A stretch of DNA of 64,000 bases. Source: Parafrigoribacterium mesophilum (GTDB lineage: Bacteria > Actinomycetota > Actinomycetes > Actinomycetales > Microbacteriaceae). Shown piece after piece: positions 41,498-51,875 of the stretch. The notes under the pieces are model-generated. The model had not been told where the DNA came from, ran no database searches, and saw only the letters and a program-made list of their open reading frames with translations. The stretch spans positions 124,001 to 188,000 of the forward strand of contig NZ_JBDJAF010000002.1 in assembly GCF_039652555.1 (NCBI RefSeq), given 5' to 3'. Position 1 is the first letter of the stretch, and each line of letters starts with the position of its first letter. A program made the translations under genes and the position numbers.

Positions 41498-42825
41498 GCG
41501 CTTTCCTTTCCCTTGCCGTGGTGCTGTGACGCGCCCAGCCGTCCGAGCGCTGCATCCAGCGGCCCGTCTCCGGAGCCGGGCACGGGGTTGGCCGTGGTGA
41601 ACTTGTGGCCCATCTTGTCGCGCTTGGTGGCCAGGTATCCGGCGTTCAGCGGTCCGACGCCGACCAGCAGCGGCACCTGTTCGGTCACGGTGATGCCGCG
41701 TTCGCGCAACTGCCGCACCTTGTCGGGGTTGTTGGTGATCACCCGGACCTCGGACAGGCCGAGGTCCTCAAGGATGGCGACGGCTGCACTGTAGTCTCGC
41801 TCGTCCACCGGCAATCCCAGTGCGAGGTTCGCGTCGAAGGTGTCCAGCCCGTCTTCCTGCAGCCGGTACGCCTTGAGCTTGTTGATCAGGCCGATGCCCC
41901 TGCCCTCGTGGCCGCGCATGTAGATGACCACACCGCCCTCGCGCTGGATGGTCTCCAGCGCCGATTGCAATTGCGGCCCGCACTCGCACTTGAGCGAGCC
42001 GAACACCTCGCCGGTGAGGCACTCGGAGTGCACCCGGAGGAGGGTTCCATTGCTGGGCGCCCCGGAGATGATCGCCAGGTGGTCAGCTCCGGTCATCCGG
42101 TCCCGGTAGGCGCGGATGGTGAACGATCCGTAGACGGTCGGCACCGTGGTCTCCACCTCGAAGATCACCCGGGAAGTCTCGGGCACGGACGCGATGCTGT
42201 GCGCCGTGGTGTCGGCGTTGGTGCGCACCAGGTAACCGATCAATTCGGCGATGGTGATCACCGTGACGTTCTCGCGCTCGCCGAACGCGAGCAGTTCCGG
42301 CAGTCGCATCATCTCTCCGTCGTCCGCGACGATTTCGGAGATCGCGCCGACCGGGATGAGGCCGGCCAGGGTGAGCAGGTCGACGGTTGCCTCGGTGTGG
42401 CCGTCGCGCACACGAACGCCACCTTCCATGGCGCGCAGCGGCAGCACGTGGCCTGGCCGGTGCAGGCTGGTGGGGCTGGATGCGGGGTCGGCGAGGACGC
42501 GCAGCGTGTGCGCGCGGTCGGCGGCGCTGATACCGGTGCTGAGCCGGTCGGCGGCGTCGACACTGACGGTGTAGTTGGTGCCGCGCGGGTCCTCGTTGTC
42601 GGCCACCATGACCGGCAGTTCCAGGCGGTCGGCGATCTCGTTGGTCATGGGAGCGCAAATGTAGCCGGAGGTGTGGCGCACCATCCAGGCGATCCACTCC
42701 TGGGTCGCGAGTTGGGCGGAGATAATGACGTCGCCCTCGTTCTCACGGCTCTCGTCGTCCACGACGATCAGCGGTTTACCGGCCCGCAGGTCATCCAGGG
42801 CGGTGGGGATGTCAGCGAGACTCAT
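41494..42825 (-). CDS. ribBA: bifunctional 3,4-dihydroxy-2-butanone-4-phosphate synthase / GTP cyclohydrolase II
   Basis: 443 residues, two riboflavin-precursor enzymes. N-terminal DHBP synthase (1 to about 205): DESRENEGD, RHTSGYICAP, RPGHVLPLRAMEGGV. C-terminal GTP cyclohydrolase II (about 215-415): SECLTGEVFGSLKCECGPQL with the three zinc Cys, YMRGHEGRGIGL and ITNNPDKVRQL. ATG at 42825 overlaps the ribE stop. The C-terminus extends about 25 residues past the last motif and contains Gly/His. Confidence 0.95.
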   Translation of the reverse strand: MSLADIPTALDDLRAGKPLIVVDDESRENEGDVIISAQLATQEWIAWMVRHTSGYICAPMTNEIADRLELPVMVADNEDPRGTNYTVSVDAADRLSTGISAADRAHTLRVLADPASSPTSLHRPGHVLPLRAMEGGVRVRDGHTEATVDLLTLAGLIPVGAISEIVADDGEMMRLPELLAFGERENVTVITIAELIGYLVRTNADTTAHSIASVPETSRVIFEVETTVPTVYGSFTIRAYRDRMTGADHLAIISGAPSNGTLLRVHSECLTGEVFGSLKCECGPQLQSALETIQREGGVVIYMRGHEGRGIGLINKLKAYRLQEDGLDTFDANLALGLPVDERDYSAAVAILEDLGLSEVRVITNNPDKVRQLRERGITVTEQVPLLVGVGPLNAGYLATKRDKMGHKFTTANPVPGSGDGPLDAALGRLGASQHHGKGKESA

Positions 42826-43460
42826 GGCTCGCTCCTTTCGGTGGTGGTGCGCAGATCGTTCGAACGGCCCGCGGTGAACTGCAGCAGGCGCGCAACGTGC
42901 CGCGCCAGGATGTCGGTTTCGATGTTGACGGCCTCGCCAACGGCGCGCTCGCCCAGGGTGGTGGCGCGAAGTGTTTCGGGGATGAGCGAGACTTCGAACC
43001 AGTCCGGTCCGATCGCGCTCACAGTGAGGGAGACGCCGTCAACGGCGATGGAGCCCTTGCCGGTGACCAGCGGGGCGAGCGCCTCATCGAGGGTGAAGCG
43101 CAGCACCCGCCACGCATCCCCGTCGGTGATGCTCAGCAGGGTGCTCGTGCCGTCGACGTGGCCCTGCACGATGTGCCCGCCGAGGCGGTCGCCGACGTGC
43201 GCGGCCCGCTCCAGGTTCACCCGGGAACCCACCGCGGGCGACTTCAGGGTGCTCATCGCAATGGTTTCGGCCATCACATCGGCGGTGAACCAGTCGTCGC
43301 CGGTGTCGACGACGGTGAGGCACACTCCGCTGACCGCAATCGAATCGCCGTGACCGGCATCCGACACGGCCAGCGGACCGCGCACGGTGAGTCGGGCAGC
43401 GTCCTCCGAGACACTCCACTCCAGGACCTCGCCCAGCTCTTCGATGATTCCGGTGAACAC
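42822..43460 (-). CDS. ribE: riboflavin synthase alpha chain
   Basis: Dismutates two lumazines into riboflavin. 212 residues made of two lumazine-binding repeats: FTGIIEELG start, SIAVSGVCLTVVD with SRVNLERA and GGHIVQGHVDG in the first, SIAVDGVSLTVS and VNIETDILARHV in the second. GTG at 43460 shares one base with the ribD stop (TAGTG). The last 15 residues are hydrophilic and not conserved. Confidence 0.95.
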   Translation of the reverse strand: MFTGIIEELGEVLEWSVSEDAARLTVRGPLAVSDAGHGDSIAVSGVCLTVVDTGDDWFTADVMAETIAMSTLKSPAVGSRVNLERAAHVGDRLGGHIVQGHVDGTSTLLSITDGDAWRVLRFTLDEALAPLVTGKGSIAVDGVSLTVSAIGPDWFEVSLIPETLRATTLGERAVGEAVNIETDILARHVARLLQFTAGRSNDLRTTTERSEP

Positions 43461-44554
43461 TAGCGCACTCCTTCTTCCGTCGATTCGTCAGCCTGCGTCG
43501 CCGGTCGGGCGACCAGCACGGTGTCGTCGCCGAGGCGCTCCACCGAGCTCACAATGAGCCGTCGTTGCTCGCCGATCGTGCCCACGCCGATGTCGCCGAT
43601 CGCGCTGTGCGGCCCACCGAGGAGGGTCGGCGCCAGGTAGATCAGGTACTCGTCGACGAGGCCGGCGGCGACGAACGCGGTGGTCAGCGTGGGGCCGCCC
43701 TCGACGAAGGCATGACGCACTCCCCGGGCGAAGAGGCCGGCCAGGATGGCGCTCAGGTCTCGGCTGGCGGTGATAACCGGCCGCTGCGGATGCGTGAACA
43801 GCCGGGCATCCGGTGGGACGGGACGTTCGCCGACCACGACGGGGATCGGCTGGTGCGGCAGGAGGGTGCCGTCCGGTGCGCGCGCGGTGAGGGCGGGGTT
43901 GTCGGTGAGCACGGTGCCGGTGCCCACCAGGATGGCGTCGGCCTTCGCGCGCTGACGGTGCGCGTGCGCGCGGGCGCTTTCGCCGGTAATCCATTGGCTG
44001 GATCCGTCGGCGGCCGCGGTTCGACCGTCCAGGCTGGAGGCCCACTTGAGGGTGATGTAGGGGCGGCCCAGGCTCATGGCGGCGAGCCAGTCGTGCATGA
44101 ACGAGCTGACCGCATCCGCCAGCACCTCACCGACCACCTCGACCCCGGCGTTGCGCAGCCGCTGGGCTCCTCCGTGGGCGACCGGGTTGGGGTCGGACAG
44201 CGCGTAGAAGACACGGGTGATGCCCGCCTCGATGAGTGCCTCGCTGCACGGGCCGGTGTGCCCGGTGTGGTTGCAGGGTTCCAGCGTGACCACCGCGGTG
44301 GCGCCGCGCGCCTGGTCGGCGTCGAGCTTCGCGAGGGCGTCCACCTCGGCGTGCGGTGTGCCGACGCCGCGGTGCCAGCCTTCGGCCAGCGTGTGGCCGG
44401 CGGGGGAGAGGATGACGCAGCCGACCTGCGGGTTCGGACCAGTCGCGGGGCCGCGGGCCGCGAGCTCCAGCGCCCGGGACATGGCGTGCTCGATGTCCGC
44501 CGCGACGGCACGGGTCGCCGGAGCAGCTGCCGTGTCGCTGGCTGGGCTGGTCAT
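43460..44554 (-). CDS. ribD: bifunctional riboflavin deaminase/reductase
   Basis: 364 residues. N-terminal deaminase with zinc motif HAEVDAL and PCNHTGHTGPC (about 80-120), C-terminal reductase with LKWASSLDGRTA and GGPTLTTAFV. Performs the second and third steps from the GTP-derived pyrimidine. ATG at 44554 has AGGA 6 bases upstream; an ATG 4 codons earlier (44566) contains that same sequence and is less likely. First gene of the operon, about 96 bases downstream of an FMN riboswitch. Confidence 0.94.
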   Translation of the reverse strand: MTSPASDTAAAPATRAVAADIEHAMSRALELAARGPATGPNPQVGCVILSPAGHTLAEGWHRGVGTPHAEVDALAKLDADQARGATAVVTLEPCNHTGHTGPCSEALIEAGITRVFYALSDPNPVAHGGAQRLRNAGVEVVGEVLADAVSSFMHDWLAAMSLGRPYITLKWASSLDGRTAAADGSSQWITGESARAHAHRQRAKADAILVGTGTVLTDNPALTARAPDGTLLPHQPIPVVVGERPVPPDARLFTHPQRPVITASRDLSAILAGLFARGVRHAFVEGGPTLTTAFVAAGLVDEYLIYLAPTLLGGPHSAIGDIGVGTIGEQRRLIVSSVERLGDDTVLVARPATQADESTEEGVR

Positions 44555-44647
44555 CCGGTTCCTCATGTCTGAACGAGACGGGCTCCGGGATTTCGTGCCG
44601 GCCGTTGCGTCAACGGGCCACGGCCGCCGACGGCGGCCACACGCGTG

Positions 44648-44790
44648 CTTCCTTCCATCCGGACTGAGAGACGTTGCCTGTCTCATAACCGTCGGTCCCG
44701 GAATTCCACCGGCTCAACCGCATCCGGTCTTCACCGAACGCGGGTCGCGGACTATCACCGCCGGTTCGGATTCTCACCGACCCCGGAGCA
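44648..44790 (-). ncRNA. FMN riboswitch (RFN element)
   Basis: Read on the minus strand the conserved blocks appear in order: CTCCGGGGTCGGTGAGAATC, GATAGTCCGCGACCC, GCGGTTGAGCCGGTGGAATT, CCGGGACCGACGG and CAGTCCGGATGGAAG. This is the standard RFN element, which binds FMN and lowers expression of riboflavin genes. It precedes ribD and would control the whole ribDEBAH operon. Confidence 0.95.
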
Positions 44791-44832
44791 CGTACTGCTG
44801 AACTTCTAGTCTAGTTAACCGGGCGGGCGCGG

Positions 44833-44868
44833 CGGTATTCCCCCGTCACGGATGACCGGGGAATACCG
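44833..44868 (-). terminator. hairpin after glpF
   Basis: CGGTATTCCCC (44833-44843) pairs with GGGGAATACCG (44858-44868); an inner GTCA/TGAC extends the stem. It begins 8 bases after the glpF stop on the minus strand. No T-run, so termination is inferred from position. It also separates glpF from the riboflavin promoter. Confidence 0.65.
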
Positions 44869-44875
44869 GTGACAG

Positions 44876-45850
44876 CTACTCCTCGTCGGCCGTGGTCGGC
44901 AAGTCGGTGTCGTCGCGGGTACGGCCCGTCGGTTCGACGAGCCCGGCCCTAGCGTGCAGGATGTCGCCGATGAACCAGTCGTACACGAACACGCCGACGA
45001 TGCCACCGACCAGCGGACCGATGATCGGCACCCAGAAGTACCAGCTGAACGAACCGTCGATCGTGCCGGGGAGGGCGACGTCACCCCAGCCGGCCATCCA
45101 CGCGAACAGACGGGGGCCGAAGTCACGAGCCGGGTTGATCGCGTATCCGGCGTTGGCTCCGAAGGAGATGCCGATCGCGGCCACGGCGAATCCGATAATC
45201 AACGGTCCGAGGTTGGCCTTGACGGCGAGGTTGCGCATGTCGATCACCGCCGCCACCAGCATCACCAGGAACATCGTGCCCACGACCTGGTCGATGAACG
45301 GAATGGTCAGGTTGCCGTGGAAGTACGGCGCCGGGAACGTGGCGAAGATCGAGAAGGTGGCTAGCCCACCCGCGGCATCCCTGGCTGTCTTGGATGCCTT
45401 GTTGAACGCGTCGATCGCGTCGTGGTAGAGCAGGTAGACCAGTGCGGCGCCGGCGAAGGCGCCGACGACTTGAGCGGCCATATATGGCAACACCTTGCCC
45501 CAGGCGAACTTGCGCCGGACGGCGAACGCGAGCGTGATCGCCGGATTGAGGTGCGCTCCGCTGACGCCGCCGGCGATGTACACGCCGAACACGACCGCGA
45601 AGGCCCAACCCCAGGCGATCAGCAACCAGTCGCCCGCCGCGAGGAAGATCGTGGTGTCGCTTTGCGCGCGACCCGATCCCGGCAGTGCGGCGACCGCCAT
45701 CGCCACGACCCCGTCGCCGAATGAGAGCAAAACGAAGGTGCCGAGGAACTCGGCGAGTACCTCGCCCCAGGTGCCTCCCACGCGTTTCAGGCCGCTGCCG
45801 TTGCGCATAGAGTTGCGGAGCGAATTCCGGATGGGGCTGATGTCAGTCAC
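44876..45850 (-). CDS. glpF: glycerol facilitator / aquaporin
   Basis: Membrane channel of the MIP family, 324 residues with six hydrophobic segments and both half-helix motifs: GAHLNPAITLAF and AGYAINPARDFGPR. The Asp after the second NPAR is typical of glycerol-conducting members. Divergent from glpK, so it should supply glycerol to that kinase. Extra hydrophilic tails: about 28 residues at the start and 30 at the end. ATG at 45850. Confidence 0.92.
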   Translation of the reverse strand: MTDISPIRNSLRNSMRNGSGLKRVGGTWGEVLAEFLGTFVLLSFGDGVVAMAVAALPGSGRAQSDTTIFLAAGDWLLIAWGWAFAVVFGVYIAGGVSGAHLNPAITLAFAVRRKFAWGKVLPYMAAQVVGAFAGAALVYLLYHDAIDAFNKASKTARDAAGGLATFSIFATFPAPYFHGNLTIPFIDQVVGTMFLVMLVAAVIDMRNLAVKANLGPLIIGFAVAAIGISFGANAGYAINPARDFGPRLFAWMAGWGDVALPGTIDGSFSWYFWVPIIGPLVGGIVGVFVYDWFIGDILHARAGLVEPTGRTRDDTDLPTTADEE

Positions 45851-46085
45851 GATTCAATCTCCCTCGATCGGTGGCGAGATCTGCCACGCATCCATGAAAG
45901 AACTGTCGAACGACCGCCAGGCTAGACCCACTGTTTGCGCCTCACCAGCCCCAATTTTTTGTCGTGAAATTCAGCCGGCATCGAGCCGAAGTGACGATAA
46001 TGCACTTCCACACCCCCTTGTCCGCGGTGAGCGGCGGGGATAGCTTCATCACGCGGACCACTCTTAACGCAAGGAGTTGCACATT
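45851..46085. promoter_or_regulatory. divergent glpF-glpK promoter region
   Basis: Holds promoters of both genes. For glpK, GATAAT (45996-46001) is a good -10 box with no clear -35, giving a leader near 80 bases that ends with AAGGAG. A run of six T's and flanking AATTT/AAATT (about 45950-45971) is the most A+T-rich part. No palindromic operator stands out. Confidence 0.45.
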
Positions 46086-47600
46086 ATGAATCAGTACGTT
46101 GTCGCCATCGACCAGGGCACGACCAGCTCCCGGGCCATCGTGTTCGACCACTCGGGATCCATCGTCTCCACCGGGCAACTGGAGCACGAGCAGATCTTCC
46201 CAAGGGCGGGCTGGGTCGAGCACGATCCCATGGAGATCTGGAACAACACCCGTGAGGTGATCGGGCAGGCGCTGTCCAAGGCGAACATCACTCGGCACGA
46301 CGTTGCCGCGATCGGCATCACCAACCAGCGTGAGACCGCCGTGGTGTGGGACAAGACCACCGGTGAGCCGGTGTACAACGCCATCGTCTGGCAGGACACG
46401 CGCACGCAGGACATCGTCGACCGGCTCGCGGCCGACGGCGGTGTCGAGCGGTTCAAGCAGAAGGTGGGGCTGCCGCTGGCCACGTATTTCTCCGGCACGA
46501 AGATCGTCTGGATCCTGGAGAACGTGGACGGGGCGCGCGAGAAAGCCGAGGCCGGCGATCTGTACTTCGGCAACACCGACTCCTGGGTGCTCTGGAACCT
46601 GACCGGCGGTGTCAACGGCGGGGTGCACGTCACCGATGTGACGAACGCGTCCCGCACCATGTTCATGGACCTGGAGACGCTGCAGTGGGATGACGACATC
46701 CTGCGGGCCTTCAACGTGCCGAAATCCATGCTGCCCGATATCAAGAGTTCATCCGAGGTGTACGGCACCGCCGAGTCGTCGTCGTTGCTGCGCGAGACGC
46801 CGATCGCCGGCATCCTGGGCGACCAGCAGGCGGCCACGTTCGGCCAGGCCGCGTTCGACCAAGGCGAGGCGAAGAACACCTACGGCACCGGGAACTTCCT
46901 GATCTTCAACACCGGCGAGGACATCGTCCACTCGAAGAACGGACTGCTCACCACACTCGGCTACAAGCTCGGCGACGCCGCGCCGCACTACGCGCTCGAA
47001 GGCTCGATCGCCGTGACCGGCGCCCTGGTGCAGTGGCTCCGCGACAATCTGGGCATGGTCTCCTCGGCGGCGGACGTCGAAGCGCTCGCAAAGACCGTTG
47101 AGGACAACGGTGGCGCCTACTTCGTGCCGGCGTTCTCCGGCCTGTTCGCGCCGTACTGGCGATCGGATGCCCGCGGTGCACTCGTCGGACTCACCCGGTT
47201 CGTGAACAAAGGCCACATCGCGCGCGCCGTTTTGGAGGCGACCGCGTTCCAGACCCGTGAGGTGCTGGATGCTGTCAACGCCGACTCCGGAGTGCCGCTG
47301 GAGGAACTCAAGGTCGACGGTGGCATGATCGCCAACAACCTGCTCATGCAGTTCCAGGCCGACATCCTCGGGGTGCCGGTGGTGCGTCCGGTGGTCGCCG
47401 AGACCACGGCGCTCGGCGCGGCGTACGCGGCGGGACTGGCGGTCGGATTCTGGGAGAACCTCGACGACCTGCGGGCGAACTGGCAGGAGGACAGTCGCTG
47501 GGAGCCGAAGATGGATGCGGCCGAACGCGACCGCCTCATCCGCAACTGGAAGAAGGCCGTCACCAAGACTTTCGACTGGGTAGACGAGGACGTCACCTGA
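46086..47600 (+). CDS. glpK: glycerol kinase
   Basis: Phosphorylates glycerol to glycerol-3-phosphate. 504 residues of the FGGY family: YVVAIDQGTTSSRAIVFD at the start, GWVEHDPMEIW, AIGITNQRETAVVWD, YGTGNFLIFNTGE and KVDGGMIANNLLMQF. ATG at 46086 is 10 bases after GGAG; a TTG three codons earlier is too close to the ribosome site. Works with GlpF, encoded divergently, and lies beside the dihydroxyacetone kinase genes on the opposite strand. Confidence 0.96.
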   Translation: MNQYVVAIDQGTTSSRAIVFDHSGSIVSTGQLEHEQIFPRAGWVEHDPMEIWNNTREVIGQALSKANITRHDVAAIGITNQRETAVVWDKTTGEPVYNAIVWQDTRTQDIVDRLAADGGVERFKQKVGLPLATYFSGTKIVWILENVDGAREKAEAGDLYFGNTDSWVLWNLTGGVNGGVHVTDVTNASRTMFMDLETLQWDDDILRAFNVPKSMLPDIKSSSEVYGTAESSSLLRETPIAGILGDQQAATFGQAAFDQGEAKNTYGTGNFLIFNTGEDIVHSKNGLLTTLGYKLGDAAPHYALEGSIAVTGALVQWLRDNLGMVSSAADVEALAKTVEDNGGAYFVPAFSGLFAPYWRSDARGALVGLTRFVNKGHIARAVLEATAFQTREVLDAVNADSGVPLEELKVDGGMIANNLLMQFQADILGVPVVRPVVAETTALGAAYAAGLAVGFWENLDDLRANWQEDSRWEPKMDAAERDRLIRNWKKAVTKTFDWVDEDVT

Positions 47601-47610
47601 GGAGCAGCGA

Positions 47611-50064
47611 CTACCCCAGCGCATCCCGGGCGCAGGCGCGCGCATCCGTCGCCGTGCGGGCGGCGCTGGCCGCATCCGCCGCGCGTCTGCACTGATCGAG
47701 GGTGACCGACTTCACCTGAACGGCGACCGGCCCGCGGGAGCGCGGCGACATCGACAGACTCGTCACGCCCAGTCCCACGAGCACGGCAGCCAACAGTGGG
47801 TCGGCGGCCGCCTCCCCGCACACCCCAACCGGTTTTCCGGCCGACCCGTCGCACACCATCCGAATCAGGCGCAGCACGCTGGGCTGCCACGGGTCGCCGA
47901 GCGCCCCGAGTGCGCCCAGGGTGCGGTCGGCGGCCAGCGTGTATTGGGTCAGGTCGTTGGTGCCCAGGCTGACGAAGTCCACCTCGGCGAAGATCTCCGC
48001 AGCCATGATGGCCGCTGCGGGGATTTCCACCATCACCCCCACGGTGTCGATCCCGTGAGCGCGGCAGAGCGTCGCGAATTGGGCGGCCTCGTCGGCCGTC
48101 GCGATCATCGGCGCCATCACCTGCACCTGCGCCGTTTCGGCCGCGGCGGCGGCAGCGATGGCGGTGAGCTGGTCGTCTAGCACCTGCGGATGCGTGGTGG
48201 CGGTGCGGTAGCCCCGCACGCCGAGCGCCGGGTTCGGTTCCGAATGGTCGGTCACAAACGGCAACGGCTTGTCGGCACCGGCATCCAGGGTGCGGATGAC
48301 CACCTTCTTGCCCGCGAACCCGGCGAACACCTCCCGGTAGGCGGCGGTCTGTTCCTGGACGCTGGGCGCCTCGGTGCGGTCGAGGAAACTGAACTCGGTG
48401 CGGAACAGCCCGATCCCTTCTGCGCCTTCTGCCAGGGCGGCGGCGACAGCCTGCGCCGAGCCGATGTTGGCCAGTAGCGGCACCGGATAGCCATCTGCCG
48501 TGGCCCCCGGCTCCAGTACCGGGGGGTGCTCGCCGGATGCCGCGACGGTGCCGAGCTGGTCCGGACTCGGATCGATCACGATCTCACCGGTCGTCCCGTC
48601 GACCAGGACCGTCGTGCCCTCCGGGATGTCGGTGACGCCCGATGCGCCGACGACGGCGGGGATACCGAGCGAGCGGGCCAGGATGGCGGTGTGCGAGGTC
48701 GGACCGCCCTGCTCGGTGACGATGGCGAGACAGTGTGCCGGGTCGAGCACCGCGGTATCCGTCGGGGCCAGGTCGATGGCGGTGAGCACGTACGGTGCAC
48801 TCGAGTGCGGGATACCGGGTACGGGCTGTCCGCTCAGGTGGGCGATGAGGCGGTCGCGCACGGAGGTGAGGTCGACAATGCGTGCCGCCAATCTGGTGCC
48901 GGCGCCCTTGTAGACGGCGGCGATGGCGGTGACCGCCTCCCACACCGCACGCTCGGCGCTCAGTCCGCGGTCGATGATGCCCGAGCGGATGGTGGTCGCC
49001 AGTTCCGGATCCCGGGCGATCGCGGCGGTGGCGGTGATGATGTCGCCAGCCTCACCGCGCACCCGGGCGGCCAGTTCCCCGAGGGCGCTGGCCACTGCGT
49101 CGATCGCCGGATCGACTCGGCTCGCGGCCGTCTCGCGCTGATCGTCCGGCAGCGGCATGCCGGTGGCGGGCTCGGCGATCGGTGGTGACACGACCATGAC
49201 CGGGCCGGCGGCGCGCCCGGGGCTCACTCCGAGCGGCCTCCCGGCCCCGGTGGTACCGCCGGTACCGGTGGTTGAGCCTGTCGAAACCGTCGGAACCGCC
49301 CCGCTGGCGGTTCCCTCCGCTTTCTCCCCGAACCCCTCGGCGACAAACTGGCGCACAGCAGCCACCGCCTCGACGGCATCCGGCCCGCTGGCCTCGATTC
49401 TCAGCGTGTCGCCCTGGCGCGCGGCCAGGGTGGCCAATGCGATGGGACTGTTCGCGGCCGCCGGGCCAGCACCCGAGCGCAGGTTCGTCACGGCGACCGG
49501 TGCGGCAAAACCCGAGACCCGGGCGACGAGTGCCGCCGCCGGCCGGGCGTGCAGTCCATCCGGGTTCACCAGGGTGGCCTCGGCAGAGGCGTCGGGTGCG
49601 GCCGTCGGGTCCCCGACGGGCTTAGCCACCGCGGCAGGCTCGACCACCGCGGCAGGCTCAGGCAACTGCGCCTGCTTGGCGCTCAGCGCACCGGCCGCCT
49701 CCCGCTCCACCTCGTCGAGAGAGGCGCCGGCCGCGGCCAGAACGACAGCCGACTGCAAACCCTCGAAGAACGGGCCAGGGCTCAGCCGCACGTCGATGGA
49801 TGCGTCCGGCAGCAACTCCAGGGCCAGTCCAGCGCTGAGCACGGCCGAGCCGAGATCCATGACGACGAGCACACCGTCCCCGGCGGAGACCTCACCGATG
49901 GCATCCGCCACCTTCGTGGCGTCGGTACCAGTGCCGCCGTCTTCCGTGCCCGCGGCGATCGCGATCGCCGGCTTGTCCCCGGTCACCATCTCCAGCGCCA
50001 GCTCGACCGCCGCTTCGGCCAGTCGCCGACTGTGCGAGACCACGACGATGCCGACCCTGGTCAT
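47611..50064 (-). CDS. dhaM: DhaM fusion: EIIA-HPr-full-length Enzyme I
   Basis: 817-residue phosphotransfer protein that passes phosphate from PEP to dihydroxyacetone kinase. Residues 1-130: EIIA-type DhaM domain with His11 in VVVSHS. Residues about 163-250: HPr domain with His172 in DGLHARPAA. From about 278: Enzyme I with His458 in GGPTSHTAI, GADKPLPF, the PEP-site GTNDLTQYTLAADR and Cys in VCGEAAADP. Escherichia coli DhaM ends with only a partial Enzyme I; here the C-terminal PEP-binding barrel is present. Two Pro/Ala/Gly/Thr-rich linkers contain copies of a dispersed DNA repeat. ATG at 50064; dhaL lies 63 bases upstream. Confidence 0.92.
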   Translation of the reverse strand: MTRVGIVVVSHSRRLAEAAVELALEMVTGDKPAIAIAAGTEDGGTGTDATKVADAIGEVSAGDGVLVVMDLGSAVLSAGLALELLPDASIDVRLSPGPFFEGLQSAVVLAAAGASLDEVEREAAGALSAKQAQLPEPAAVVEPAAVAKPVGDPTAAPDASAEATLVNPDGLHARPAAALVARVSGFAAPVAVTNLRSGAGPAAANSPIALATLAARQGDTLRIEASGPDAVEAVAAVRQFVAEGFGEKAEGTASGAVPTVSTGSTTGTGGTTGAGRPLGVSPGRAAGPVMVVSPPIAEPATGMPLPDDQRETAASRVDPAIDAVASALGELAARVRGEAGDIITATAAIARDPELATTIRSGIIDRGLSAERAVWEAVTAIAAVYKGAGTRLAARIVDLTSVRDRLIAHLSGQPVPGIPHSSAPYVLTAIDLAPTDTAVLDPAHCLAIVTEQGGPTSHTAILARSLGIPAVVGASGVTDIPEGTTVLVDGTTGEIVIDPSPDQLGTVAASGEHPPVLEPGATADGYPVPLLANIGSAQAVAAALAEGAEGIGLFRTEFSFLDRTEAPSVQEQTAAYREVFAGFAGKKVVIRTLDAGADKPLPFVTDHSEPNPALGVRGYRTATTHPQVLDDQLTAIAAAAAAETAQVQVMAPMIATADEAAQFATLCRAHGIDTVGVMVEIPAAAIMAAEIFAEVDFVSLGTNDLTQYTLAADRTLGALGALGDPWQPSVLRLIRMVCDGSAGKPVGVCGEAAADPLLAAVLVGLGVTSLSMSPRSRGPVAVQVKSVTLDQCRRAADAASAARTATDARACARDALG
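49267..49288 (+). repeat. GGTGGTTGAGCC-type repeat inside the dhaM HPr-EI linker
   Basis: The 22-base sequence beginning GGTGGTTGAGCCTGTCG lies in the codons for residues about 259-266 (TVSTGSTT) of the DhaM fusion. It matches the repeats upstream of dhaK. Confidence 0.75.
49626..49660 (-). repeat. two tandem GGTGGTCGAGCC-type repeats inside the dhaM EIIA-HPr linker
   Basis: An 18-base unit (CCACCGCGGCAGGCTCGA on plus) followed by a 17-base near-identical unit; on the minus strand they read GGTGGTCGAGCCTGCCGC. They encode VEPAAVVEPAAV of the first linker. Confidence 0.75.
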
Positions 50065-50127
50065 GGGGCCTCTGTCATGCCAGTGCGACCGTTGCACTGC
50101 GTGAGGCCGTCGCTGCACTGCATGAGC

Positions 50128-50724
50128 TCAGTGCAGCGCGGTGGCGAGGGCGCGGAAAAGCAGTGCGGTGGATGTCGCGCCCGGGTCGATGTGGCCGATG
50201 CTGCGCTCGCCGAGGTAGCTGGCTCTGCCCTTCTTCGCGAGCATCGGCTCCGTGGCATCCCGGCCCTGTTCCGCGGCGGCCAGGGCTGCGTCGGCGGCCG
50301 CAGCAAGGTCGGAGCCTGACTCGACGGCGTTCTGGAAAGCGCCGACCGCCGGGATCAACGCGTCGAGCATGGTCTTGTCCTCCAGCTCGGCCTTTCCGCG
50401 GGCGACGACGCCCTCGAGGCCGGCGCGCAGGGCTGCAGCCAGGGCGTTTCCGTCCAGCGTTTCGGCATCACCGGCGGCGGTGCCCAGTCGCAGGAAGAAC
50501 GTGCCGTACAGCGGACCGCTTGCACCGCCGACCGAGCTGACCAGCGTCATCCCGATCGTTTTGAAGAACTCGCCGGCGTCGGCGGCGGGCGCGGCGCCGG
50601 CTTTGGCCATCGCCGCCGTCATGCCGCGGGTCATGTTTGTGCCGTGGTCGGCGTCGCCGATGGCGGAGTCGAGTTCGGTGAGATAGTCGCGTTGCTCGGT
50701 GACGAGCCGGCTGAATTCCGTCAT
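50128..50724 (-). CDS. dhaL: dihydroxyacetone kinase, ADP-binding subunit DhaL
   Basis: 198 residues as annotated: LDSAIGDADHGTNMTRG binds the ADP-magnesium centre, followed by SVGGASGPLYGTFF and GHIDPGATSTALLF. Receives phosphate from DhaM and transfers it to the substrate on DhaK. The N-terminus is doubtful: codons upstream of ATG 50724 read DALTLDQLTAW, which fits the first helix of DhaL, but no ATG, GTG or TTG starts them in frame before the dhaK stop, and ATG 50724 lacks a ribosome site. A CTG start or a small sequence change is possible. Confidence 0.88.
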   Translation of the reverse strand: MTEFSRLVTEQRDYLTELDSAIGDADHGTNMTRGMTAAMAKAGAAPAADAGEFFKTIGMTLVSSVGGASGPLYGTFFLRLGTAAGDAETLDGNALAAALRAGLEGVVARGKAELEDKTMLDALIPAVGAFQNAVESGSDLAAAADAALAAAEQGRDATEPMLAKKGRASYLGERSIGHIDPGATSTALLFRALATALH

Positions 50725-50764
50725 CCAGGCCGTCAGTTGGTCCAGCGTCAGCGCATCCGTGGTG

Positions 50765-51763
<999 letters not shown>

Positions 51764-51875
51764 GGTCTGCTTCTCTCAGAGGAGTGAATACCGAGCGTTG
51801 AGTACGTCGGAGACTGAAGTACGTCGAATATGCTCCCGGCTTTGATCAACTGTCAAGGCCTGGCGCGGGGCCCTT

